A model generated the notes under the pieces. The model saw nothing but the letters and a program-made list of their open reading frames with translations, made no database searches and was not told where the DNA came from. Source: Jackrogersella multiformis (Eukaryota > Ascomycota > Sordariomycetes > Xylariales > Hypoxylaceae). Taken from it: a stretch of 64,000 nucleotides of DNA. The stretch spans positions 2,356,001-2,420,000 of the forward strand of contig CADCXD010000011.1 in assembly GCA_902806575.1 (NCBI GenBank), written 5' to 3'. The translations under genes were made by a program, and so were the position numbers. Shown here one piece after another: positions 45,833 through 56,839 of this stretch; the stretch's first letter is position 1, and each line of letters starts with the position of its first letter.

Positions 45833-46751
45833 TGTGGAGGTGGGGGTTCGTGTGAGGGGGGGCAAACGGAAAGGGGATGACGACATAATGGAGCGGGCTG
45901 CTAGGCTGGACGAAACGCTCCTTATCTCTCCCTCTCCCTCTCTGTGGTTGAGCATTCTCGCGTCTTGGATTCTCCTATTCACCAGCTGCATACATATCTT
46001 CTCTGGATCATCATCGTACGGAGTTCTGGCTTCCCACTGTCGGGTTGGGGTTTGCTGAGGTTTTATTTTGCCATTTTCCCATCTTGATTTTTTTCTGGCA
46101 CTCTTCTCTCCCATTCGCTTCGTGTACAAATACACCAAAACCAAAAGCAGTCATTTCAAGCATTGTACGGCATTTTTCATAGATAGGGAGGGACCTATGA
46201 TACATAGGTCTGGTGAGGAATTCGCCGTCTCGAAGCCGGCAAAAAGTTAAGGGGGCGGAACGGGTAAAAGCAATAGCAAAAGCAAAAGCCAAGGTCTTTA
46301 TACGGACACGGCGGTTGCAAAGCGAGGGTGGGTCGAAGGTTCAGGCTCAGGCGGCAATGTCATGATAGACGGCGGGTGAATGCATCATGCTTTAATATTA
46401 CAACATAGACCACATTACTACGGAGGCCATCAGACTCAACTCCTGTAATCGTTAGTCTCGTGACCTTTCTGTCCCAACCCTTCGCAGATACCAAAGTCCT
46501 CCGATCCTCCCTTATCCAATATCCTCCCCCTTGTCCCCTTTTATATCGCTCCCAGAAGCCCTAAAAGACCAACGATTCGCTGAAAAGCAAGATTAACCTC
46601 CGGCCCTCGTTCTATTCTGTGTGTAATGTGGCTATGTAATTAGATAGGTGGCCTCCGATTCGACACCTCGAATCTCTGCAAATACGTGGCGTCTAGATCC
46701 CACCGCCGACGTTTATATCATGTCCAAGTGCTGAGTACCCGGGTAGATCCC
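45833..46751. other. intergenic, convergent 3' ends of RCF2 and kelch gene
   Basis: This is about 920 nt between two stop codons, presumably holding both 3' UTRs. A short AAAGCAAAAGC-like repeat occurs near 46267-46290. No gene is seen. Confidence 0.6.
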
Positions 46752-48335
46752 CTAGACTTCGATAGTAAAATGACTGATCTGCGAATAATACGCGTGCACG
46801 GCCAAATCCAGGATCCAGACGTCACTAAACACCTCGCTGCCGTCGAAGCCGCCGATCACGATAAGCCGGCTATCGTGCAGCACGGTGCCGTGGTAGCCTC
46901 GACCGCTAGGCGGCAGTCCGTATACCTTTCTCTTATCCCAGGTCATAGTCACCAGGTTGAGCAAGAGCACGTCGTTCGAGTACTCGTTGCCGTCGTGGCC
47001 GCCGATCACGAACAGGTACGAGCCCACGATCGTCGACGTGTGCGACAGCCGCCGGAAGGTGGTGGGGATATGCACCGCTTTCCACGCGTGCGTATCCACG
47101 TCGTACACCCACACGTCGTTGAAGCACTCACCGCCGTCCGAGCCCCCGTAGATGATCAGCTTGCTGCCCACCATGTTGGCCGTGTGGTAGCCCCGGGCCT
47201 TAGGCCGGCTGGTGTCCTTGACCGGGGAGCTGCCGTTGGTACCGCTTGAAGATGATGTCGGCGAAGGCCCTGATACCATCTTCCAGCTCATCTTCTGCGT
47301 GTCCGTCACGTCGAGCCGCCAGATGTCATTAAGGGCGCGTACGCCGTCGCCGCCGCCGAACATGTAGATGCCGTTCTTGTACAGACAGGCTGTGTGGGCC
47401 CGCCGCGCGCTCGGCGTCCGGTCCCCTATAATTCGCGGCCGGTGCCACCGGAAGTTGACCGTATCTAGCACATACACATCATTGTAGTAGGCAGGGCCGT
47501 CGCCGCCGCCGAATACCACTAACTTCTTGCCGACGGCCGTACACGTCATGGCTCGTAGCGGGACGGGCACGTCGCCAGATACGTGTGGGCTGCTCCAGTG
47601 GAACGAGTCCGCGTCTAGTACGTACAGCTCATTGAAGCACGCTCGCGAATCGCAGCCCCCGAACGCGTACACGTTGCTCCCTACCAGCGTCGTCGTGTGC
47701 GCGCGGAGTGGCGTGTGGGAGGCTCCCGACACCTGCGCTCGCGACCAGTACATGCCTGACGAAGGCGCGGCGGGTACGTCGGGAGCCGTCTTCGGGTCCT
47801 GGAGAGGTGGAAAGGGAACATGGGGACCCCGAGGCCGCGTAGGGGCTGCCGATTTGCGAGACGATGCCGGGATTCCCGAGGGCGAGCCCGTAATCGTGGC
47901 CCGTGCGGCGATGGCGGAGGTCGAGCGCATGGCTGTCAGCCGCCGCGCGTCGGCATCTGGGTTGGTGGAGGATCCTGCCTGCGGATCGGTCGGCACGGGG
48001 GTATTGTAGTCTCCATGGCGCCGGAGCGTGAGGGTAGGAATGGGAGTCGCAGCCGGCTGAGGAGGTGATGGGTACGCAGCCTTAGAGGAGACGGATTGTG
48101 AGCGAGCTCGTATGGATTGTTCTGAGGCCTTGCGCCTGTTCGCGGAGCCGCCTTGGCTCTTGGATGCGAGGTGGCCTGGAGTATGGCTTCTTGTAGTGGG
48201 GGGAGGAACTCGGTCTAGGGCTTCATTGCGTTCGCTTGTGCCGAGGGGGTCGGCGGAAGATGGCGTGATCTTCTGAGACCGTACTGTCCTAGACTTGTTG
48301 CTACTTGCGGTGGGCGATCGTGGGTTCTCGGCCAT
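46752..48335 (-). CDS. kelch-repeat beta-propeller protein
   Basis: This is a single exon of 527 residues from ATG 48335. The frame is open further upstream but only from a TTG. The first 190 residues are Ser/Pro/Arg-rich and probably disordered. From about 200 come consecutive kelch motifs with the GG doublet, Y and W spacing: VYAFGGCDSRACFNELYVLD..W, LVVFGGGDGPAYYNDVYVLD..W, IYMFGGGDGVRALNDIWRLD..W, LIIYGGSDGGECFNDVWVYD..W, LFVIGGHDGNEYSNDVLLLN..W and LIVIGGFDGSEVFSDVWILD. Six blades can close a propeller, so the protein is probably a binding scaffold. No catalytic domain is visible. Fungal kelch proteins include polarity factors of the Tea1/Kel1 type, but the coiled coils of those are absent here, so I do not assign one. 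Parts of the kelch region are GC-rich. Confidence 0.87.
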   Translation of the reverse strand: MAENPRSPTASSNKSRTVRSQKITPSSADPLGTSERNEALDRVPPPTTRSHTPGHLASKSQGGSANRRKASEQSIRARSQSVSSKAAYPSPPQPAATPIPTLTLRRHGDYNTPVPTDPQAGSSTNPDADARRLTAMRSTSAIAARATITGSPSGIPASSRKSAAPTRPRGPHVPFPPLQDPKTAPDVPAAPSSGMYWSRAQVSGASHTPLRAHTTTLVGSNVYAFGGCDSRACFNELYVLDADSFHWSSPHVSGDVPVPLRAMTCTAVGKKLVVFGGGDGPAYYNDVYVLDTVNFRWHRPRIIGDRTPSARRAHTACLYKNGIYMFGGGDGVRALNDIWRLDVTDTQKMSWKMVSGPSPTSSSSGTNGSSPVKDTSRPKARGYHTANMVGSKLIIYGGSDGGECFNDVWVYDVDTHAWKAVHIPTTFRRLSHTSTIVGSYLFVIGGHDGNEYSNDVLLLNLVTMTWDKRKVYGLPPSGRGYHGTVLHDSRLIVIGGFDGSEVFSDVWILDLAVHAYYSQISHFTIEV

Positions 48336-48987
48336 TGTTTCGTCAGCGGAGAGGCCTAAGCTCGAAGCACATGGCCTACGTTCCGCATCCAAAGTCGGTG
48401 ATCCTTTTTATTTAGCTGTGACCTGCCAAATTATGCCACACGGTCAATTGCCAAAGTTAACCACCTAACCTAGTCTCTCGGTAATCAATGGGTGAGTATT
48501 GCAAGAGCATGGAGAAACATGTATAGAGGATCAGGACATAGGGGTTGAGAGGCTAGGTGACAAGCAGTCTAGAATCTAGAATCTAGATTCTAGGAAAGGG
48601 GATCCCAAATCCGACGGTATTAACTGAAAAGTTACTTCGTAGGTTAAAAGAAAAGTAGATCAGTATTGTTGACATGAAAGGTTGGGATTGTGATTGGGAT
48701 TGGAATTGGGATGATTGACAATAGGTATGTGATAATAGAGATTAGGTTATAAGAAATGGTTCTAATACTAAAAGGTGCAAGATCAAAAAGTGACAGGCAG
48801 GCGGGTAGGTAGGTATCCCTCGCTTCATGAGCCCCTGCATGAAATTGGGCACTTTCTAGAAAGAGAGGTTGTAGTAAGGGGAAAAAAGGAAAAAAGTGGT
48901 TGTCAAAACTTCGGAAACTTTTTCGAACGAATTAACAAACGAATTAACGACTTCAGCCAATCCCGCAACTTCCCCGCCTTAGCTGGG

Positions 48988-49045
48988 CTACCTACCTAGG
49001 AGGTACACTAGGTCCTACCTAGGTACCTAGGTACCTAGGGTACCA
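48988..49045. repeat. tandem CCTAGGTA palindromes
   Basis: At least four CCTAGGTA/CTAGGTAC units follow one another in near-tandem, ending in AGGGTACCAGGGTACG. This is one of the densest clusters of the family. Confidence 0.88.
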
Positions 49046-49377
49046 GGGTACGTAATACGTTATGCGTACAGGTAATGGCCTATAGCGACTGCCAGCCCGG
49101 TCTATAGCTGCATAGTATGGAAGCGATTGTCGCCTGGCAGCCTGGGCACTTTAACTGACAGCAATGGCGTATCATCGCGTTGGGAAGGTACATACCTCTA
49201 GGTAATATTAAGCTATATTTATATTTATATTTCTGCAGGGTACCTACATACCTACCTAGGTACGTAGGGAATTATCGATGATCACCAAGTGGCCTTAAGC
49301 GGTGACATACCGCCCAGTGCATATAGTATTTATAATCTTATTATATATGCATATATATAGATATATAGGTATATATT

Positions 49378-49407
49378 ACCTACATATATATATATATATA
49401 TGTAGGT
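49378..49407. repeat. 30-nt perfect palindrome, ACCTAC (AT)9 GTAGGT
   Basis: A dinucleotide AT run of nine units is capped by ACCTAC and its complement GTAGGT, so the whole segment is self-complementary. The caps are units of the dispersed TAGG/CCTA family. Confidence 0.92.
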
Positions 49408-50592
49408 CACGATACGCATGCACATTTAAGGATTTTGAAATACACAGAAGTAGGTAATCCTTCCGAGCTTCTTTTGATCGTGACGAAACTTAACTAAACC
49501 TGGCTCTAGTGTATGTGCTCTGCCGGCAATCTAAATGTAACACAGTTTAAGCAGTCTGGCAGTTTAGAAGCTAAGACTTGGCCTCTTCTACGCCGTAGAA
49601 CTGCATATGTCACAAACCAACACCCAAGTAAGAGCTTAAGACTGGTGTGGAAGATGGTCAGCAAAACACATTGGATTCACGTCACCTGACTCTTCAATTC
49701 AATCACTTAGGACTATAAGATATACCTAAATACCTTCCTAAGTACCTACCTAGGTACCTAAGGTAGGTAAGAAGGGTCCTCGCTCGTATATGTAGCTCAT
49801 TCAGAGCCAATAGGAATTCCTTCCGAACCTGACTATACCATGTATTGGTAGAAATGCCCAGCATATCATCCAAAAACTACATTTAATATATGTGTATATC
49901 ACGGTTAATGCCGGGTCCTATTGATTAACTAGGTAGGTACTTTAGGTATGTCTTACGCCTTAAGAGTTTGTCTCCTCGAATGAACTTATCAGTCATATGT
50001 GTTATAAGCCACTGGGACGTCAAGTTATATCTAGCTACCTAGGACCTAGGTAGCTATATACATATAATACTGGCGACGAGTAAGTTCCAGAAAATAAATT
50101 AGGCCTCCGTCACAGACAAAGAGATCCGTCGATTTTTGAATTAAATATGTGCCATAGACAACTATTGTATAAATTCTTACATACCTTAGGTTAGGTAGGT
50201 ACCTATTTATAAACACTTTACTCTAACCTCTCGCAGCAACGAAATAGCTTCTTTCTTATCTCCCGCATAAAAGGGCGTAGTACTTAATTAAGCGAAGCCA
50301 GTGACATTTTTCAGGCACACCCAATAAATCAATATGTTATATCTACCTACCTAGGTAGGTATGTTAAAATAATGAATATTCACTTCTCCTGTAGGTTTGA
50401 TAGGTACCTTTATGGCGGGGCAGTTGCCAATTCAAGCGCGGGGCTCTACACAAATCGCACGTCCCCGCCTATCAAATGCTTGCTTTATGTGCGCTAGGCA
50501 GAGTACATAGTACAACTAAGATTTTCGAAAATGAAAATTCACCACGCAAAAACATAAGAATTTCATCATCATTTCAAACCTAACTCTTTAAG

Positions 50593-52920
50593 ATGGTGGG
50601 AAGTGATATCGAAGATAACAAAGCCGCTGGAACCATGGATGACTCGGAAAAGTCTTTGAAGCATACGGCTAATGCCGACATGCACGTTGAAGGCTCTTCA
50701 GATATCGTCATGGCTGATGGTCCAGCATCAAAGAGACAGAAGGTCGATCATGAAAAGGCGAAACAAGATAACAGAGTTCGAGGTGTTGCGCCAGTCAAGG
50801 CCGAGTGCGTTTAATTATTATTATTATAATTTAAATTTTATATTACAGCTATAACTAATTGTTTTGTTAGATATCTCATCTCCTCCGAACCTCAAGCTAA
50901 AGTTATCGACGACGATGCGGCAGAAGCTAGCATTTCTGCAGATAGCCCTATCAATGGCAAGCCAGATTCTCGGGGTGGCAATGGCAAGAAGGACAAGAAC
51001 AGGAAGAAGCAGGGTGGTCAAAACCAGAACCGCAGCTATGGCAGTTTTGAGGATGCGATACGCCTATGCAACAGCGTCACCTACTCCAACGAATTTTCAC
51101 CTAAGCCATGCAAGTTTGGTGAGAGATGCAATTTATCGCACGATCTACGCAAGTATCTTAAAGAGGGTCGACGTGAAGATCTAGAAACTCTCGATGGAGT
51201 ATGTCCCGTATTCGAGAAGTACGGTAGATGCACTGCCGGGTGGAAGTGTCGGTTCGTGAAGAGTCATTCTAAGGAAGTCGAGAGAGAGGACGGACGGAAG
51301 GAACTTATACTTCAGAACTCCGATTCTGTGGACACCGATGAAGACCCTGATCAACGTCCAGGTGTTGTCAACGTCGTATCTACCGACACCAAGTGGGAGC
51401 TAGCTAGAAGAAAGGTCAGCTTTGAAAAGTCCGACCCTTATATCAAATGGTTGGAAAAGGAAACGGACCTTACGAGAAAGTTTCACAATGCGAAAAAGCA
51501 AGGAGGCGATGAAGGAGGTGACAACGATAAAGAAGAGATCAGAGCACAGTTTATTGATCCGCCGCTCAAGCCGTCAGAGAAGAGAAAAATATATTTCGGA
51601 AGGGAAACATCAGTCTTGGCACCTCTGACTACACAAGGCAATCTGCCTTTCCGACGACTATGTGTCGAACTAGGAGCTCAGGTTACGTATTCGGAAATGG
51701 CCATGGGAATGCCTCTCGTCCAGGGACTGAAAGGCGAATGGGCACTTATGAAGGCCCACGAATCGGAGATCGTACCACCACGATTTACACCGAAGAAGGA
51801 CACAGTGGTGAAGGGTTACGACAATACGAAGGATCTCAAGTTCGGTGCTCAGATCTCGGGCAACCAGCCGTGGGTAGTAATGAAAACAACCGAGGCTTTG
51901 ACCCGGTTCATTCCCCATCTCCGCGTGATAGACCTGAACTGTGGGTGCCCCATCGATCTAGTCTACAAGGCAGGTGCCGGCTCTGGTCTCCTTGACACGC
52001 CTAGCAAGCTGGAAAAGATGATCCGGGGCATGAATGCCGTATCTGGGGAAATACCCATCACAGCCAAGCTGCGGACAGGCGTGCGGGATGATAAGGCGAC
52101 AGCAGACAAGCTCATCGAGAGGCTTGCCTTCGGAGGTTACGATACACGAGGTAGACTAGGAGCGCCGGGGTGCGCGGCGATCACGTTACATGGAAGGAGC
52201 AGACAGCAGCGGTATACGAAAAGTGCAAATTGGTCTTACATTGCCGAATGCTCGGCCTTGATCAAGTCGTATAAGAATAAGAAGGACGAGCTGGCAGACA
52301 CCGCCACGGAACCGGACGAGAGCACTCAGGCGAACACGGCTGACGGGAAGTTATACTTCCTCGGCAACGGAGATTGCTACTCACATGTGGACTACTTCGA
52401 CCATATCGACAACGCTGGTGTTGATAGTGTCATGATCGCGCGAGGCGCTATGGTCAAGCCCTGGATTTTCGAAGAGATTGAGAAAGGACAGTATCTAGAT
52501 AAGTCTGCGTCGGAGCGGCTAGGATATATTGAGAAGTTCGTACGTTACGGGCTAGAAGCCTGGGGTTCGGACGAGATGGGTTTGGGCTTCACGAGACGGT
52601 TCTTATTAGAGTGGTTGAGCTTCACGCACCGTTACGTGCCGATTGGCATCTTAGAACACCTGCCGCCCAGTCTCAACGACCGGCCACCGAGGTACCAGGG
52701 ACGGAACGATCTCGAGACTCTTCTCGCCAGTGAGAATTACAAGGACTGGATTAAGATCAGGTATGTTTGTTTTCTCTGCTGCTCCATCTCCAAATTTCAC
52801 TTTAGTTTAATATGAACTAACACGAGAGACAGCGAGATGTTCCTAGGCCCTGCTCACCCGAGCTTCAAATTCCAACCGAAACATAAGTCTAATAGCTACG
52901 AGATTGAAGCCGAGGGATGA
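50593..52920 (+). CDS. DUS3: tRNA-dihydrouridine(47) synthase [NAD(P)(+)]
   Basis: The exons are 50593-50804, 50871-52760 and 52833-52920 (729 residues), with introns of 66 and 72 nt. Dus3 reduces uridine 47 in the variable loop of cytosolic tRNAs using FMN and NAD(P)H. The N-terminal 110 residues are charged and disordered, with a KRQKVDHEKAK nuclear-signal-like patch. Two CCCH zinc-finger-like segments follow: CKFGERCNLSHD (about 150) and CPVFEKYGRCTAGWKCRFVKSH (about 182-203). The TIM-barrel DUS domain starts near 320 (VLAPLTTQGNLPFRRLC). It contains the catalytic cysteine in LNCGCP (about 428), TAKLRTG and HGRSRQQRY (about 511), and the FMN-phosphate region IARGAMVKPWIF. The third exon restores the GPAHPSFKFQPKHKSNSYE tail conserved in Dus3. 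It is followed in the same direction by the BAP31-like gene. Confidence 0.94.
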
Positions 52921-53855
52921 ATGATCTCTATTTAGGAGGAATGCATTTGTCTTTTGATGGAGTTGCAGTCATTGGCTTTTAATTTAAGGACAGATGTGTG
53001 TGTCTGTCCTAGATAGCTTTAGCTGTAGACAGATATATGCTATGCCACGAGAGGAGGAATAAAATGATTGCGAATGACTAACTTGTTGCATGATTTAGTG
53101 AAGGCCAGATCGCATCTTACTACCTAGGTAGAGGTAGGCTAGGTAAGCTATCAAGGCAGAAACTTGGGTAAGATAAGGTGTGTAATTTTTTTTGATAGTT
53201 TATTATCATTGTTATACCTATCTAGTAGTGTTTATAATATTCCTATAAGCTTCTTTTGAATATTTACCTTCATGTCCTTTTTGTCTAAGTAAATCAGTGA
53301 ATGGGTAGATAAATACGTCAATACTTGTGATTAAATTGATTATATAAAGTACACAGGTACACAGCCATTGGAAGGCAAGCTAAACCTAGTCCGAGGGGTC
53401 ACTGCGACGTCATTTCCTTCCTTGCACGGAGCTGACGTAGTTGACTTCGTACCTACCAGGTAGGTAGACTTAACTCAGCCCCACCAACCAGCAGCTGCGG
53501 TCAGCTCCGGTAGGAGGTAACGACAGCTTGTGAGACAAGGGCCACCTTTTTATTCTACCTGTACTTTCTATTTTCTATTTTCTATTTCTTAATCCGTCCA
53601 TTTAACAACTTCTTCAAGTGATTGTTGTTAGATAAAATCACCGAGCACTTTATTGCAAATCAAGACACAAAGCCATTCAAGTCTCCGTCTTGACTTTTCA
53701 TACGCCCAGCAAACTTCACCTTGCATAATCTTGAACTTTTGACAACACATTTGGGCACCGCTGCACCGCTGCACCAATATCGACATCACATCATCAATTT
53801 TCTTCTTTTCCCGACGCTTCCACGAGCCGTGAAGAACCATTGAACCTCTCTCAAG
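52921..53855. other. intergenic, DUS3 3' region and promoter of BAP31-like gene
   Basis: This is about 930 nt of A+T-rich DNA with TAGG/CCTA units near 53120-53145 and 53452-53468. A TTCTATTTTC repeat lies near 53565-53590. No gene is supported. Confidence 0.6.
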
Positions 53856-54821
53856 ATGACGCTCTATTACACACTCGTATGTCCGCAATTCTTGCAGCAG
53901 CAGTATCACTACTACCAGAGCAAAATCATCCGAATAGCTCCATCAAAAGCTTCAACCGCCATAATGTTCATCACAGACTTGCTAATAGTGGACAACCAGG
54001 TCTTCGTACTCCTGGTGGCGGAGATGTCACTTTTTATGTTCCTAGTGGTCCCATTGCCATTCGCTATCCGCCGAAAGATGTTTACGTATGTTGACCCAAT
54101 TAGGAGAAGAAGAAGATTAGCGATACAAGGCTTCAAACTAACGATGTGTTATATATTATAGCTTCCTTTCCGAGAACCCCGTCGTTGCGAAGTTACAATA
54201 TTGGCTTAAGATCACCTTCGTATTCATCTTAATCCTCTTCCTCGATAGTGTTAACCGCGTCTATCGTGTTCAACTCGAACTCGCCGCCGCTACCGACTCC
54301 AACAAGAATGCACCGTAAGTTTCTTTCCCTTCCCAATATTCCCCGCAATCATCCTCCCTATCTATCATCGACCTTGATACGTATCTGTAATACGGCAAAA
54401 GGGAACATGGGTCACGCAATACTAACTTATCTCATCCGGAAACAGAGCGGTGATGGGCCACGAACGTCTCGAAGTGCAAGCCCGCAAGTTCTACAGCCAG
54501 CGCAACATGTACTTGTGCGGGTTCACGCTATTCCTGTCGTTGATCCTCAACCGCACCTACACCATGATCCTAGAGGTCCTGCGCCTAGAAGAGAAGGTCA
54601 AGCAGTACGAGGGCACCGACCGCAAGACTAAGGAATCCGAGAAGTTGGCCGTTGCCGGAAAGCCCGGTGAGATCGCCCGCCTAAAGGGTGAGCTCGAGAA
54701 GAAAGACCGTGATATCGAGACCCTACGCAAGCAGGCCGAGGGGTTGTCCCGCGAATACAATAACCTGTGCGAGAAGTATGGCGAGACGCAGCCTCCTGCT
54801 GGCACCCGCAAGGACAAATAA
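53856..54821 (+). CDS. BAP31/Yet-family endoplasmic reticulum membrane protein
   Basis: There are four exons at 53856-53876, 54000-54085, 54162-54314 and 54446-54821 (211 residues); the first codes for only seven residues. The introns are 123, 76 and 131 nt with CTAAT or CTAAC branch sites. The assembled start MTLYYTLVFVLLVAEMSLFMFLVV followed by PLP..IRRKMF is the BAP31 signature. Three membrane segments are seen: about 4-24, 44-64 and 100-125. The last holds CGFTLFLSLILNRTY, a typical BAP31 block. A long coiled coil follows (about 130-200). The C-terminus RKDK resembles a KKXX-type ER retrieval signal. Family members assist export or retention of membrane proteins at the ER; yeast has Yet1, Yet2 and Yet3, and a single copy is usual in filamentous fungi. 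The tiny first exon is inferred from phase and family fit. Confidence 0.9.
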
Positions 54822-56350
54822 ACGGGGCTTGTCTATCGTGCCCCTTCATGACAGGACATAATCGCCGTGATGAATCGAGGCGTCGTCGTGGTCGAGGTAT
54901 ACTAGTTTCGGAACTTCACAAATAATGTTCGGAGCAGGCGTCTATTTCCGTTTCTGGTTCAGTTTGTGGACGCCACGATGGATGAATGGACGGATTGAGA
55001 TGGCGTACCAAGGAAAAGAAAAGGGCGAAGGGAAAACCATTGGCCAGGATGGACCAACTAAAACATTTAACTGTCTGAGGAGAAGAAGAGCTTGAGTATG
55101 GATGACGACCTCGATGAAATGTCCATCTTCCTGATCCCTCTTATCTTTAGGTATAGATGGGTCTGCATGGTCCTGCGAAGATGTATGCTATAGGACCTCT
55201 GATGAATATGAGAAGTTTGATTTTCCCTACCCCTCGTGACTCTTTATGCTTATAATAAGTTTTGTGATGAGAGAATGATTGTTCGGTTGAGCTAGGCAGC
55301 CAAGTGCGTACTTGCTACGTCCCTATTTAAGGAGGATACACCGTTGTTTTATCGTATATCAAAGAATATCTACGGTAGCACTCCTAAGTCGACCAATAAT
55401 TAGCATTTCCATCTTCTGCTTCAGTATTTTTCTAAGTATGTAAAATTTTCTTTCGGCTCTTTAAAACCCTTGTTTATCTAGGTGCTTAGCTTTTTCTACA
55501 CCTCAAACTAAAATGATGCCAGCACAGAAGAATGCGAGGGTGTAGCCCCTGATTTTCAACCAACCAACCCCCGTTTCTTTCTCTTCCTTTGTACATACAC
55601 CTACCTAGGTACTTTATTTCACTCATAGTCCGAGCGACTCTGGTATATAACATCTCGAATATTAACCTACATACTTACCTAGGTATTCGACAACCAAGAA
55701 CTCTACCCAGCATAGCATATACACGTAGGCGACCTATCCCATCGTCCTCGTGCATTGCAAACATACCTAGCTACAAACAGCCATGTCGACACCATGCCCA
55801 AAAGAGCAAAATGATTAGTTTAGTTGATCCACGAGAGACGTGCTCTTGCGGGCCTGAATATCGCAGTCATAATGTACGGAGATTCTCGGAGACCATATTA
55901 GGTATCGGAATGCCTGCCTAGCCTACCTATCTCTAGAGCCACTATAGATACACGACAATCGAACATCGTTTGCAGTTCGTAATAGATTGGCTCAAATCGC
56001 CTGGGCTTACAGCATAGCATATGCAGGTAACGATAAGTCTGGATGAACCTCACGCCTGAAATCAAGATCTAACCATCCCGTCTCTACCTAGGTATCTTAT
56101 AATAACAATAACCCCTTGAACACCTAAGCAGCTGGTTCGGCGCAAGCCACACGAACCAGGCACAACATCAACATGGACACCCAATCATATCAGCAAGGTG
56201 AGACAAGGTAGGCAGGCAGGTAGATAGACGAATCGCTATTTAACTGTCATCAACAAACACGATATGTATGAAGCAACCCGCCCTCCTCCTCCTCCCCCCT
56301 CCCCCCTCCCCCCATACCCTCGTCCCCATCTCCTTTCTCGCCGTCTGCCC

Positions 56351-56420
56351 TATAGATAGATAAATAGATAGATAAAAGCCCGCCCCCCAGCGCCGCGTGT
56401 ACGTCGTCCGAGAGATATAG

Positions 56421-56450
<30 letters not shown>
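56351..56450. repeat. GATA-type microsatellites
   Basis: Two arrays of GATA/TAGA units (about 56353-56375 and 56411-56448) are separated by a short unique segment. Confidence 0.88.
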
Positions 56451-56451
<1 letters not shown>

Positions 56452-56774
56452 AAAAGGGTATCTTTAAAGCGAGGGCGAATAAAAAGGCGAAACGAAAAAG
56501 GGATCCCAGCATATAAAAAAAACACCAGGCATTAAATAATAAAATAGCGAAAAAAGCAACACCCTCCCGGAATATGTATGTCATGACCCTGGTTACCCGT
56601 GCCGTGCTGTGCCGTGTGGTGCTTTGTGGTTCGTGATCATGGCGACGTTAGATATTTTCCCGAGACCCTTTCTCCTCTCCCATTTCCGCCTTCTTCCCCA
56701 TTCCCCGTTTTCACCATTCATATTCATATTCCTCTTCCTCATTATGTCGTATAGACAGATAGCCCTAGATCTAG

Positions 56775-56796
56775 ATTGATTGATTGATTGATTGAT
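56775..56796. repeat. (ATTG)5 microsatellite
   Basis: About five ATTG units lie 45 nt past the stop codon of the minus-strand gene, so probably in its 3' UTR. Confidence 0.85.
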
Positions 56797-56839
56797 AGGA
56801 CGCCATGGATATATATCCCCGCATCCCTAGCCTAGCCTC

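Larger units (their letters stand above)
48336..50592. other. 2.3 kb divergent intergenic region with repeats
   Basis: The region lies between the kelch gene and DUS3 starts. It contains several strong TAGG/CCTA palindromes (48988-49045, 49180-49270, 49735-49770, 50195-50205, 50345-50362) and an AT-rich palindrome at 49378-49407. TAGAATCTAGAATCTAG repeats lie near 48568-48592. No gene is recognised. Confidence 0.65.
54822..56839. other. 2 kb intergenic region between convergent genes
   Basis: The region holds the 3' ends of the BAP31-like gene and of the gene on the other strand. It contains GATA microsatellites (56351-56450), a C/T-rich tract with CCCCTCC units (about 56283-56312) and a GATT repeat (56775-56796). 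No gene is seen. Confidence 0.65.

Noticed and set aside
45095..46144. 349-codon open frame on the minus strand across RCF2
   Set aside because: It mirrors the GC-rich third positions of RCF2 on the other strand, has low-complexity L/G/E/R composition and no domain.
49300..49410. AT-rich stretch considered as a replication origin or centromere piece
   Set aside because: It is only about 100 nt long and explained by AT dinucleotide runs; no further support is visible.
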